NCBI GenBank assembly: GCA_949745625.1
Contig: CATJZR010000100.1
Location: 1 to 22,461, forward strand
Direction: 5' to 3'
Length of the DNA stretch: 22,461 bases
From: an uncultured Eubacteriales bacterium
Lineage (GTDB): Bacteria; Bacillota; Clostridia; Christensenellales; Borkfalkiaceae
Below are positions 16,001-22,461 of the stretch, piece by piece. A model generated the notes under the pieces. The model was not told the DNA's origin. It saw nothing but the letters and a program-made list of their open reading frames with translations, and did not search any database. Within the stretch, counting starts at the first letter, position 1, and each line of letters opens with the position of its first letter. The position numbers and the translations under genes were made by a program.

Positions 16001-18662
16001 GGAGGAGATGGACTGGATAAAGCGCGCAAGAGAGCTTGAAGAGTACAAAAAGCGCATGTTTGCCAACACTAAGCTCGGAGCGCACTTCGCCGCTATGGGC
16101 GGAGCGATTAATGCGAAAAAGCGCGAAGACTTTTTAAAGCCGCTTTACGATTTGCACTCGCTTTGCGCTCAGGTGTTTATGGACTACAACGCAGACTCGT
16201 TCAACAGCGTGTGCATAGGCGCATCCGGCGGTCAGCTCCGTCCGCTCGTCACGGGGCTTATGCTTGCGATAGCCTCGTTCAACAAGAGCTGCGAAACCTT
16301 CTTAAAGACCCTTAAAATAGATAAAAAGGAAACTGCCGACTGCGATTTGTTCGACTACTACACGGTAAAATGCACAGCGTTAATCGACAATATCGATATG
16401 CTGCCGGCATGGTGTCTGTACAAGTCCACGGCAAAGCAGCTTGAAGACAGCGGGCTTAAATTTATGACGGCGGCAATGGAAAACGGCAGGATAAGCGGCA
16501 ACGCGATTCTCGCGTCGTTCAGAAAGAACGTCTACCGCAACTTTATTCAGACCAACATCCCCGCAGACGAGGATTTGGCGTCATTTTCGGCGAGCGTGCA
16601 GGAGGCGACCGCAGCGTCGTTCTCGCAGCTTATCGAGGAGTTTAACGACTTGACGCGCAGTCACCTGCGCGAGGTACTCGTTTCCAGACTGCCGGAGGCT
16701 GAAACAGAGGGCCCTCTCGCACTGGAAATGATGGCGTTCAACCGCAGTGTAAAGGGCAATATGCGCGGCTTTAACCTGCGCAACCTGTTTACGGAAATTC
16801 CCCAGCTTATGCGAATAGTCGCGCCTTGCATGCTTATGAGCCCTGCGACCGTTTCGCAGTATCTGCCTGCCGACCCCGAGCTTTTCGATACCGTCATTTT
16901 CGACGAGGCGTCGCAGATGCCCACTTGCGAGGCGGTACCTTCGCTTGCACGCGCTAAGAGTGCGATTATCGTCGGAGACCCCAAGCAGATGCCGCCGACT
17001 ACGTTCTTCACCGCGTCGGGGCAGGACGAGGACAACCCCGAAACCGAGGACTTGGAATCGGTGCTTGACGACTGCCTCGCGCTCGGGATACCTGAAAAGC
17101 ATCTGGTTTGGCACTATCGCTCCAAGCATGAAAGTCTGATTGCGTTCTCGAACGTAATGTACTATTCCAACAGACTCTGCACCTATCCCTCGCCCGACGC
17201 GCTTGAAAGTAAGGTAACTATGAAATACCTCGAAGACGGCGTTTACGAAAGGGGACTGAGTAAGTGTAATAAAAAAGAGGCGGCAGCGCTCGTCGATGAG
17301 GTTATAAGAAGACTTAAAGACGACAGACTCAGACATTCGAGCATAGGTATAGTGACGTTTTCGACCCCGCAGCAGGTGTTTATAGAGCGTATGCTTTCCA
17401 AGAAAATTGCCGAGCAGCGCCTCGAGGAAGTCGCCTTCGAGCGAGAGGAACCGCTGTTTGTCAAGAACCTTGAAAACGTGCAGGGCGACGAACGCGACGT
17501 CATTTTATTCTCGGTGTGTTACGGCCCCGACGCTCACGGCAAAATATCGCTCAACTTCGGGCCGCTTAATCAACTCGGCGGTTGGCGCAGGCTCAATGTC
17601 GCGGTATCTCGCGCAAGGGAGGAAATGATGGTTTTCTCGTCTATGCGCTATTCGATGATAGATATGTCGCGCACAAATTCGCGCGGCGTCGCGGGGCTTA
17701 AAGCTTTCCTCGAATTTGCGGAAAAGGGCAGAACGAGCATTTCCGTCAAGTCAAACGAAATAATTTTGAATAAACAGGGGATAGGCAAGTTTATTGCTGA
17801 AGAGCTTTCGTCATACGGCTACGAATGTCGCTGCGACGTCGGAGTTTCGGACTTCAAAATCGACGTTGCCGTCGTCGACCCGCAGAACAGGCACAACTTT
17901 ATTCTCGCAGTGCTTTGCGACGGTTCGCAAAGCTCGTTCTCGGTCAAGGACAGGACGATTTTGCAGGTGCAGACGCTTAAACGCAACAACTGGAACGTGG
18001 TAAGGCTGTACGCACTTAACTTCTTTAATAACCCCAAGCGCGAAATAAAGAAGATTAAGGACTTTCTCGACAGGCTTACCGCGAGCGCGAAGCCGTCGGT
18101 TACCAGCTTTAAAAAGCCGTACAAGGCGTGCAAAACCGACGTAAAGGAATGTGCGCCCGAATATATCTTAGGCGGCAAAAACGATGCGGAGGTTGTTCGT
18201 ACGATAAAGTCGGTCGTAGCTGCGGAGGAGCCTATATCTCATCAGTTTTTGATAAAGCGCACGCTCGCGCAGTACGGGATATTGAAATACGGCGTCAAGC
18301 TTGAAAACAAGTTGACCACGCTTATTAATCTATGCGGATTCGCGCGGGCGAAAATTCTCGGCAATAAGTATTACTTCCGCGCCGACAAGTATTCGTCGTT
18401 CGACAGGTACCGCGTGGAGGAAGGAACGCAGCTTCGCTCCGCCGATACCGACTTTACGCCGTACGACGTTATATCGCTTGTAAAGGGCATACTTTTAAGC
18501 CGCGTCAGCGTCTACGTGGACGAGCTCGTCCCCGCCGTTTTAAAAGAGCTTAAAGTCCGTTCGTCGGAAAAATTCACTTCCTTTATTTCCGCCTGCATTG
18601 ACGAGGGTGTAAAGCGTGGCATCTTTATCCGCAGCATTTCCGATAAAATAACCCTGTCTTAA
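13047..18662 (+). CDS. Giant DUF4011 / SF1 helicase / Vsr-like / DUF3320 protein (Hhe-like)
   Basis: The protein has 1871 residues. The N-terminus holds a transglutaminase-like fold (about 200-260) in which the expected Cys and His positions read P221 and K247. The DUF4011 signature WQRRLLDLSLRNNLLNF is at 375-391. The SF1 helicase core is split: Walker A GPPGTGKS at 666-673, a long helical insertion (about 740-1240), Walker B DEAS at 1286-1289, GDPKQMPP from 1310, NVQGDERD at 1477-1484, and NVAVSRARE at 1517-1525. A Vsr/MTES_1575-like nuclease fold follows (about 1578-1690) with D1606 and D1625, but leucine (L1623) where the ECD motif usually has Glu. A DUF3320 domain ends the protein (about 1715-1865). 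From memory, DUF4011-helicase-Vsr is the layout of the single-gene antiphage system Hhe. A defence role is inferred; no other defence gene is adjacent. Confidence 0.88.
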   Translation: MANKTKNTSMIEIEGELLNAVSYATYYCRLPLFTTFKIFNRSEENAQDVTVCISGNELILPTEIAVSEIPHESSMSVTVENVLNPKYLADPEQPEKCKVAIKLMQGKNALCSLKAEVLALPIDCWSGLSGNVEMLAAFVRPKLADCQKILAEAGLQLKTWGYSSEWSGYAGNDRNAVRNAVAAVYSAIRHLDIERVEDKDLTETVCAGDISKIVKNKSATPLELALFAASCFEATKLNPVLVMGKNKVGVGVWLYESCFSCSVQDDISVIERYIMDGVNNLAVFDCDDMFAHKNASFTTSASHFESFIRSNSFDLCLDVKRSRIGGIFPLPLKVKTKSGYELLDDKELSYSAKPRQLIDASKYEYSRTESKDKSWQRRLLDLSLRNNLLNFRYKRDCLHLLSADLPAFCERLALKDKFRLSPPASAIKDAAYFGGATVKSMEELISIEMKSGQLRCYSGSETLSEVVGSLIRKSRASEEETGAKTLYLAFGFLKWKHKSDSEHKFAPLALLPVNVKKSKNSVITLEIGEGYEVNTTLLEFLKQEFGIDIRGLDGKELSPKEIIAVFRAKTANMKGWSVYEDVYLSQFTFARYAMWADVKKNIADYKRNPLIASLLSNANKMENNKLTGEGEDDGEPCDIITPLPCDSTQYAAVAESAKGTTFVLHGPPGTGKSQTITNMIANAMFNGKRVLFVAEKQAALQVVKKRLSDIGVGDFCMELHSGKTADKGEIVRSIENTLALKCDTPDGKFAAAGERIKSARNTLKAPLCALHKKRRLGVSVYEAILYYLQNKNAPELVDIESTFYDSLTEEKLAECEKMLITSQAAAEECGGVYRSPFSGVGLTECDRGVRTGVLCAAEVLIAELKHLKNYIALFNDTFNQKVSKFTALKLKSLTSILGILKSGALEEFFECDETEFYKFYNANILYDNAVRLWATRFKALPEIGKLADKIDDELENWGENYRSSKLLLTIIKRMNKCAETPLKEKEEMDWIKRARELEEYKKRMFANTKLGAHFAAMGGAINAKKREDFLKPLYDLHSLCAQVFMDYNADSFNSVCIGASGGQLRPLVTGLMLAIASFNKSCETFLKTLKIDKKETADCDLFDYYTVKCTALIDNIDMLPAWCLYKSTAKQLEDSGLKFMTAAMENGRISGNAILASFRKNVYRNFIQTNIPADEDLASFSASVQEATAASFSQLIEEFNDLTRSHLREVLVSRLPEAETEGPLALEMMAFNRSVKGNMRGFNLRNLFTEIPQLMRIVAPCMLMSPATVSQYLPADPELFDTVIFDEASQMPTCEAVPSLARAKSAIIVGDPKQMPPTTFFTASGQDEDNPETEDLESVLDDCLALGIPEKHLVWHYRSKHESLIAFSNVMYYSNRLCTYPSPDALESKVTMKYLEDGVYERGLSKCNKKEAAALVDEVIRRLKDDRLRHSSIGIVTFSTPQQVFIERMLSKKIAEQRLEEVAFEREEPLFVKNLENVQGDERDVILFSVCYGPDAHGKISLNFGPLNQLGGWRRLNVAVSRAREEMMVFSSMRYSMIDMSRTNSRGVAGLKAFLEFAEKGRTSISVKSNEIILNKQGIGKFIAEELSSYGYECRCDVGVSDFKIDVAVVDPQNRHNFILAVLCDGSQSSFSVKDRTILQVQTLKRNNWNVVRLYALNFFNNPKREIKKIKDFLDRLTASAKPSVTSFKKPYKACKTDVKECAPEYILGGKNDAEVVRTIKSVVAAEEPISHQFLIKRTLAQYGILKYGVKLENKLTTLINLCGFARAKILGNKYYFRADKYSSFDRYRVEEGTQLRSADTDFTPYDVISLVKGILLSRVSVYVDELVPAVLKELKVRSSEKFTSFISACIDEGVKRGIFIRSISDKITLS

Positions 18663-18671
18663 TGTATACCC

Positions 18672-18690
18672 GCGACGGCTTTGCCGTCGC
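18672..18690. terminator. Hairpin after the giant helicase gene
   Basis: A perfect 8-bp stem GCGACGGC/GCCGTCGC has a TTT loop and begins 9 bases after the stop codon. No T run follows on the plus strand, so it is either a weak terminator or an mRNA 3'-end stabiliser. Its CGACGGC core recurs in the terminator at 22131-22174. Confidence 0.5.
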
Positions 18691-18883
18691 AGGTGTTATG
18701 CAAAAATTTTCAATTTCAGACGAACGTAAACATTTGCCGCGTGTATATATTAATGAGGGCACAAGGATAACTTAATAATGCTTCGGACAGACGTAAAAAA
18801 ATAATAAATGCTTATTTTATTAAAATTGTCACATTTTTTATTTAATTAATCTCTTTAATTAATAAAAGGTAAATTTTGAAAAA

Positions 18884-18892
18884 GGGAGGTGG
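18884..18892 (+). promoter_or_regulatory. Orphan Shine-Dalgarno-like site, possible mRNA stabiliser
   Basis: GGGAGGTGG is a strong match to the ribosome-binding consensus but has no usable start codon downstream (ATA-GTT-TAA follows). It lies about 55 bases before the true site at 18936-18943. Such orphan sites in 5' leaders (STAB-SD, known from cryIIIA and others) bind 30S subunits and protect mRNA. Function here is inferred. Confidence 0.35.
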
Positions 18893-18935
18893 TTCATAGT
18901 TTAAATAATAGTAGGTAATCGCAAAGTTTTAAAAT

Positions 18936-18943
18936 AAGGAGGT
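18936..18943 (+). promoter_or_regulatory. Strong ribosome binding site AAGGAGGT
   Basis: This near-perfect consensus lies 3 bases before the ATG at 18947. It is the strongest site in the window and suggests high expression of the lipoprotein. Confidence 0.8.
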
Positions 18944-18946
18944 ATT

Positions 18947-19813
18947 ATGAGAAAATTTGTTTCAATTCTAATTGCAATCGCGTCAGTAATCGGCATTGCA
19001 ATTTCATTTGCGGGGTGTAATGTTGAAGTGACCGGCGGATTTTATACTTTGAAAACGGCATACGATAACGGTTGGTTAGATGTGGACGACGTCAGAAGTA
19101 TTGCATGCTGTTATTATGATAATTATTCGCTTGAGACAAACCCGTATAGCGGAGCATACAAAGAGCCGACGGAAAAATTAAGCAGAACGAAACAAAAAGA
19201 GCTTAAAAAAGCTTATTCGAATTCCACAAAATATAACAATATAAAAATTCATAGATATTATGGCACGTATAACGGGAACATCGTCGTCTATATCCGGGAT
19301 GACGATTTTAAATGTGACATAGCATATCAACCGGAATTAAATATCGGCGGAATAACATTTATTAATTTTTTCCCGGGGTATGTTAACATTTATCATCCTT
19401 ATGAAGAAAAGCCGCCCATAGACGTAAGGGGAAGCTTTTACGGCTTAAAGCAAGCTTATGACAACGGCTGGCTTAGCACGGACGACTTAAAGAGCATTGC
19501 TTGCCATTACTATGATATATATGAATATCCCGAAAACCCGTATAGCGGAGCATACGAAGAGCCAACAAATTTGAGCAAGGAGCTTGAAATCGAAGTTAAG
19601 CAGGCTTATCTGGAGCAAATAGCCGATTATCCCGAAGGTATGTTGTACGACGTTGATATTTTTCGTTATTACGGGATATATAACGGCAACGTGGTTGCTG
19701 CAATATCAAGTAGATATAAGGCATTAGATTTTACGCAGGAAGAAAATGAAATTGGCGGAATAACCTTTGATAATTTGAGACGCTATGATATACGTGTATA
19801 TCATATAAATTAA
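18947..19813 (+). CDS. Lipoprotein with two copies of an AYDNGWL-type domain
   Basis: The protein has 288 residues, with a signal peptide and lipobox SFAG-C24, so it should be lipid-anchored outside the membrane. The mature part is two tandem copies of a ~125-residue domain (about 30-155 and 162-286). Both contain, in order, FYxLKxAYDNGWL, DD(L/V)(K/R)SIAC, NPYSGAY(K/E)EPT, a helix rich in Lys and Glu, RYYGxYNGN(I/V)V, and IGGITF. I associate the FYxL-AYDNGWL-DDL-SIA motif with small secreted or lipid-anchored proteins of gut Clostridia of unknown function; I know no enzyme activity for it. It lies 18 bp upstream of the metzincin-Hint gene and is probably cotranscribed. Codon use is AT-rich compared with the genes to the left. 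Confidence 0.75.
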   Translation: MRKFVSILIAIASVIGIAISFAGCNVEVTGGFYTLKTAYDNGWLDVDDVRSIACCYYDNYSLETNPYSGAYKEPTEKLSRTKQKELKKAYSNSTKYNNIKIHRYYGTYNGNIVVYIRDDDFKCDIAYQPELNIGGITFINFFPGYVNIYHPYEEKPPIDVRGSFYGLKQAYDNGWLSTDDLKSIACHYYDIYEYPENPYSGAYEEPTNLSKELEIEVKQAYLEQIADYPEGMLYDVDIFRYYGIYNGNVVAAISSRYKALDFTQEENEIGGITFDNLRRYDIRVYHIN

Positions 19814-19831
19814 AATAAAAAAGAGGGACTT

Positions 19832-22126
19832 ATGAAAACTAAATTTAAATATATTAGTTTGGCGGTTTTATTTGTTATATCGTTTATTGCAGTTATTTTA
19901 TCGACTACATTTATTAGTAAAAAGGTTAACGCACTTACGGTAGATGAATGTCTAAATCAGGAGAGAGGTTTTTATATTAACGATGTTGCAGATGGCACTT
20001 CGGTATCTTATATTGTCGGTGATGGAAGCGGAATAAACCCGTTGGCTACGGACTTCAAAAGTTCGTGCATAGACTATTGCAATTCACACGGTCCGGGTCG
20101 CGAGTCGGGAGGACCGGCATTGTTAAATACGGGGTGCAGAAATTATATGGCAAGCGGTTTTATTTATGGAGCAACCGATATACCGTATTGGATAAATATG
20201 TCAACTATAAATAAGACTATTATCAGCTCTCAAATCATTTCAGAAATTCGAACACAATCTGTAATGTGGAATCAAGCCAAAATGCATGATGGCACTGGGC
20301 AGATTGTGAATATCTACGAAGTAAATGCAAATCTAAATAAGCCAACAAGTATAAATGGTAAAAACGTTATTGAGGTCACTGTATACGATTTTCTTAATGA
20401 TGCGGATGACAGTAATGATAAAGCAGTGGGGCAATTTAATGGACGGGATACAATAAAAATAGATTATAACTTTAATGATAATACAAGCAGTCGAAACATA
20501 GACACTGTCGTACACGAGTTCGGTCATGTTTTAGGTTTAGATGATATAGATGCCGAAAACAAAGTATCAAATGGGACCCATAAAACTTTAATGGGTTATT
20601 TTAGAAGCACTACGGCAGCAACATTGCCAGAAGCAATAAAGTATCAAGACATACAGGGCATTGCAGTTATGACGGGCAAGCATGTGTGTAAAGACGAACA
20701 TCTCACAAAATATGTAAAGTATAATAATAAATATTGCTATATTTGTTTTTATTGCGATAGAATTACTTGTCTGTCAACTATTATTCCAGGCAGCGAAGAG
20801 ATAAAGAGTAGTAACGGCTGTATGCATGATTACAGAATAATTGTTTCCTGCGGCGATAGAATTTGGGGGAAATGTACTAAATGTTATAAGGTTAATGAAT
20901 TTAATCAGCAATCTTTAAGTAAACGCACGATTTCATTTAGCGATAACGGTGTATTAAACAGTCGACAAGTACAGGCCTTGCCGTACGAAACTATGCCGGA
21001 AATAAATATGTTTGCGCCTAAAAAAGAGGGCTATGCTTTCGATGGTTATTATGATTCACGCGGGGTGAAGTATTATGAAATGAGAGTAGTTGACGACAGG
21101 CAAACGGCGGATTTTTACGGTTATCAGAACGCATACGTCGAAAAGGTATTTCCGGTTAATGGTAAAATTTGGGACCATACGGCAGATACTACTCTTTATG
21201 CACGCTGGAGATTGTTAGAAAGTAATGTTACATACGAAAACGTAACAAACGGCAAGGTGTTGGGGTCGTCTACTGTGCGTTTGAAAACCGGAAAAAACGT
21301 AATAACGCCCCAAGAAATAAGCAATTATAAGTTCAGTTATTTTATATATGACGGTCGCAATATTTCGTCTAATGAAATTGATTTGGTCTTATATCGCACT
21401 TACAGTAACACTATTATGCCAAAAGGCGGACTTTCAGCATATTACGAAGAGGACAGTTGTCTTGCGGCTGGGTCTATAATAACGCTTGCGGACGGTAGTT
21501 TAAAAGCGGTGGAAAATCTGACAGGCGACGAGATGTTACTTGTGTGGAACTTATACACAGGTACTTACGATAGTGCGCCTATACTTTTTATAGACAGTGA
21601 CCCCGAAAAACTGTATAAAGTTATAAACCTGTCATTCTCGGATGGAACAACTGTTAAAGTAATATCCGAACACGGGTTTTGGGATTGCGATTTGAATAAA
21701 TACGTATATCTTGACGAAAATGCAGGAAAGTATATCGGGCATTGGTTCAATAAGGGCGAACAAAAGGTTAAGCTTGTCGGTGTTGAAATTAGAGAGGAAT
21801 ATACGACGGCGTGGAGTCCTGTAACTTACAGTCATCTTTGTTATTACGTAAACGGAATGCTTTCTATGCCGGGGGGAATAGAGGGGCTGTTCAATATATT
21901 CGAGGTTGACCACGAAACAATGAAGTACGATGAGGCGGCAATGCAAGCCGATATTGAAAAGTACGGACTGTTTGAATACGAAGAATTTTCGCAGTATCTC
22001 GCTTTAAGCGAGGAGGCGTTTGAAGCGTATAACGGAAAGTATCTTAAAATAGCAATAGGTAAAGGTTTAACTACTTTTGAAGAGCTTGCGGCGCTTTACG
22101 AACGCTACGGCAGATTTTTTGCATAA
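19832..22126 (+). CDS. Secreted metzincin protease with InlB-type repeat and Hint-like domain
   Basis: The protein has 764 residues, with an N-terminal signal peptide or anchor (about 8-32). The metzincin motif is H228-EFGHVLGLD-D238, with Asp as the third zinc ligand as in snapalysin, and a Met-turn at M254 (LMGYF). Eight cysteines (C302, C305, C308, C313, C330, C340, C348, C351) form a likely metal-binding or disulfide module. A Listeria-Bacteroides (InlB) repeat spans about 385-460, with GYAFDGYYD and ending TLYARW. From C543 a Hint (hedgehog/intein) domain begins with CLAAGSIITLADGS, GDEMLLVWN and the block-B-like SEHGFWD (H614). A conserved tail follows (HLCYYVNGMLSMPGG, then a helical end). 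I recall this Hint-plus-tail combination at the C-termini of clostridial surface proteins. GAGGGAC is the ribosome binding site. Target and self-processing are untested. Confidence 0.8.
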   Translation: MKTKFKYISLAVLFVISFIAVILSTTFISKKVNALTVDECLNQERGFYINDVADGTSVSYIVGDGSGINPLATDFKSSCIDYCNSHGPGRESGGPALLNTGCRNYMASGFIYGATDIPYWINMSTINKTIISSQIISEIRTQSVMWNQAKMHDGTGQIVNIYEVNANLNKPTSINGKNVIEVTVYDFLNDADDSNDKAVGQFNGRDTIKIDYNFNDNTSSRNIDTVVHEFGHVLGLDDIDAENKVSNGTHKTLMGYFRSTTAATLPEAIKYQDIQGIAVMTGKHVCKDEHLTKYVKYNNKYCYICFYCDRITCLSTIIPGSEEIKSSNGCMHDYRIIVSCGDRIWGKCTKCYKVNEFNQQSLSKRTISFSDNGVLNSRQVQALPYETMPEINMFAPKKEGYAFDGYYDSRGVKYYEMRVVDDRQTADFYGYQNAYVEKVFPVNGKIWDHTADTTLYARWRLLESNVTYENVTNGKVLGSSTVRLKTGKNVITPQEISNYKFSYFIYDGRNISSNEIDLVLYRTYSNTIMPKGGLSAYYEEDSCLAAGSIITLADGSLKAVENLTGDEMLLVWNLYTGTYDSAPILFIDSDPEKLYKVINLSFSDGTTVKVISEHGFWDCDLNKYVYLDENAGKYIGHWFNKGEQKVKLVGVEIREEYTTAWSPVTYSHLCYYVNGMLSMPGGIEGLFNIFEVDHETMKYDEAAMQADIEKYGLFEYEEFSQYLALSEEAFEAYNGKYLKIAIGKGLTTFEELAALYERYGRFFA

Positions 22127-22130
22127 ACGA

Positions 22131-22174
22131 TAAATCACACCCCCGACGGCGTAAGCCGTCGGGGGTGTGATTTA
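22131..22174. terminator. Long bidirectional terminator before dapB
   Basis: A perfect 20-bp stem (22131-22150 with 22155-22174) has a GTAA loop and a C5/G5 run next to CGACGGC/GCCGTCG. It serves the converging metzincin-Hint and dapB genes. The TAA stop of dapB lies inside the arm. Confidence 0.88.
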
Positions 22175-22461
22175 AATTATATCCTGCATGTCGTATTTGC
22201 CGGCGGGCTTGCCCGCAAGGAAGAGGGCTGCCTTTATTGCGCCTGCGGCGAAAACCTTTTTGGAACGAGCCGAGTGCGACAGGGTAATTATCTCGTCCTC
22301 GCCGGCGAACATTACGTCGTGCTCGCCGACGATTGTGCCGCCGCGGACGGCGTGTATGCCTATTTCGCTTCCGCGCCTGCACGCGCCCTCTCTGCCGTAA
22401 ACGTAATTGCTATTGCCGACGTTCGCGCTTTCGGCAAGCATCAGCGCGGTGCCGGAGGGGG
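22172..22461 (-). CDS. dapB: 4-hydroxy-tetrahydrodipicolinate reductase, C-terminal part
   Basis: This is the 3' end of dapB; the gene continues past the window edge. The visible frame begins with PSGTALMLAE, part of the conserved DapB substrate-binding KxDxPSGTA motif, and ends with GIHAVRGGTIVGEHDVMF, HSARSKKVFAAGAIKAALFL and GKYDMQDII, all typical of the DapB C-terminus. The ATG at 22441 is internal, not a start. DapB makes tetrahydrodipicolinate, the substrate of the DapL encoded at 3974. Confidence 0.95.
   Translation of the reverse strand, partial: PSGTALMLAESANVGNSNYVYGREGACRRGSEIGIHAVRGGTIVGEHDVMFAGEDEIITLSHSARSKKVFAAGAIKAALFLAGKPAGKYDMQDII

Larger units (their letters stand above)
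18663..18946. other. AT-rich 284-bp intergenic region
   Basis: This gap separates the giant helicase from the surface-protein pair. It holds a GC-rich hairpin at the left, then AT-rich DNA with a direct repeat TTTAATTAAT at 18841-18850 and 18854-18863, an orphan ribosome-binding-like GGGAGGTGG at 18884-18892, and the real GGAGG site at the right. A weak promoter, TTGAAA (18876-18881), 18 bp, TTTAAA (18900-18905), is possible. I see no convincing ORF, tRNA or riboswitch. Confidence 0.6.

Noticed and set aside
18889..18918. Nine-codon leader peptide starting at GTG 18889
   Set aside because: The GTG overlaps the ribosome-binding-like sequence itself, leaving no spacing for initiation.
19832..22126. 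Canonical splicing intein
   Set aside because: There is no His-Asn at the C-terminal end of the Hint region and no obvious C-extein; the domain sits at the C-terminus of a surface protein.
22439..22441. ATG at 22441 as the start of a small protein
   Set aside because: The frame stays open to the window edge and the upstream codons give the conserved DapB PSGTAL motif, so it is internal to dapB.

Overview
The window looks like chromosomal DNA from an endospore-forming member of the Clostridia, probably an uncultured gut lineage. The basis is a full SpoIIE-type sporulation phosphatase, an LL-diaminopimelate aminotransferase (DapL) route to diaminopimelate, Gram-positive style signal peptides and lipoproteins, strong AGGTGA/GGAGG ribosome binding sites, and a surface protein and lipoprotein of types I associate with gut Clostridia. 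No rRNA, tRNA, insertion sequence or CRISPR array was seen. GC content was judged by eye only: the core genes look near 50 percent, and the region from about 18,690 to 22,130 looks clearly more AT-rich.

Layout. 1-189: an intrinsic terminator and two copies of an imperfect ~76-bp tandem repeat. 190-2978 (minus): an operon of an ECF sigma factor, a single-span membrane protein that is probably its anti-sigma factor, and a YfbK-like von Willebrand A lipoprotein. 3058-6664 (plus): dapF, then dapL-malQ as a second transcription unit, ending in a terminator. 6734-9001 (minus): spoIIE. 9188-10522 (plus): a Wzz-like two-span coiled-coil protein. 10622-12997 (plus): a HelD-like UvrD-family ATPase. 13047-18662 (plus): a 1871-residue DUF4011 / SF1 helicase / Vsr-like / DUF3320 protein whose domain order resembles the single-gene Hhe antiphage system. 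18947-22126 (plus): an AT-rich pair made of a duplicated-domain lipoprotein and a secreted metzincin-InlB repeat-Hint protein. 22172-22461 (minus): the 3' part of dapB.

How the genes fit together. dapF, dapL and the dapB fragment all belong to the diaminopimelate/lysine branch used for peptidoglycan, although they lie in separate transcription units. The sigma/anti-sigma/VWA genes form a likely envelope-stress regulon. The strongest unexplained signal there is a 28-bp element, GCGGGACAAACG-N8-CAATCGTT on the minus strand, present once before the anti-sigma gene and once before the VWA gene. Its layout (GGGACA, 16 bp, CGTT) is that of an ECF promoter.

Two genes without a Shine-Dalgarno sequence (dapF and the giant helicase) have a good sigma-A type promoter whose -10 box ends 6-7 bp before the ATG, which predicts leaderless transcripts. 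The sigma gene and spoIIE show weaker versions of the same arrangement. The giant helicase appears to have lost the catalytic Cys and His of its transglutaminase-like N-terminus and one acidic residue of its nuclease domain. The AT-rich pair at the right is bounded on both sides by hairpins with the same CGACGGC/GCCGTCG core.
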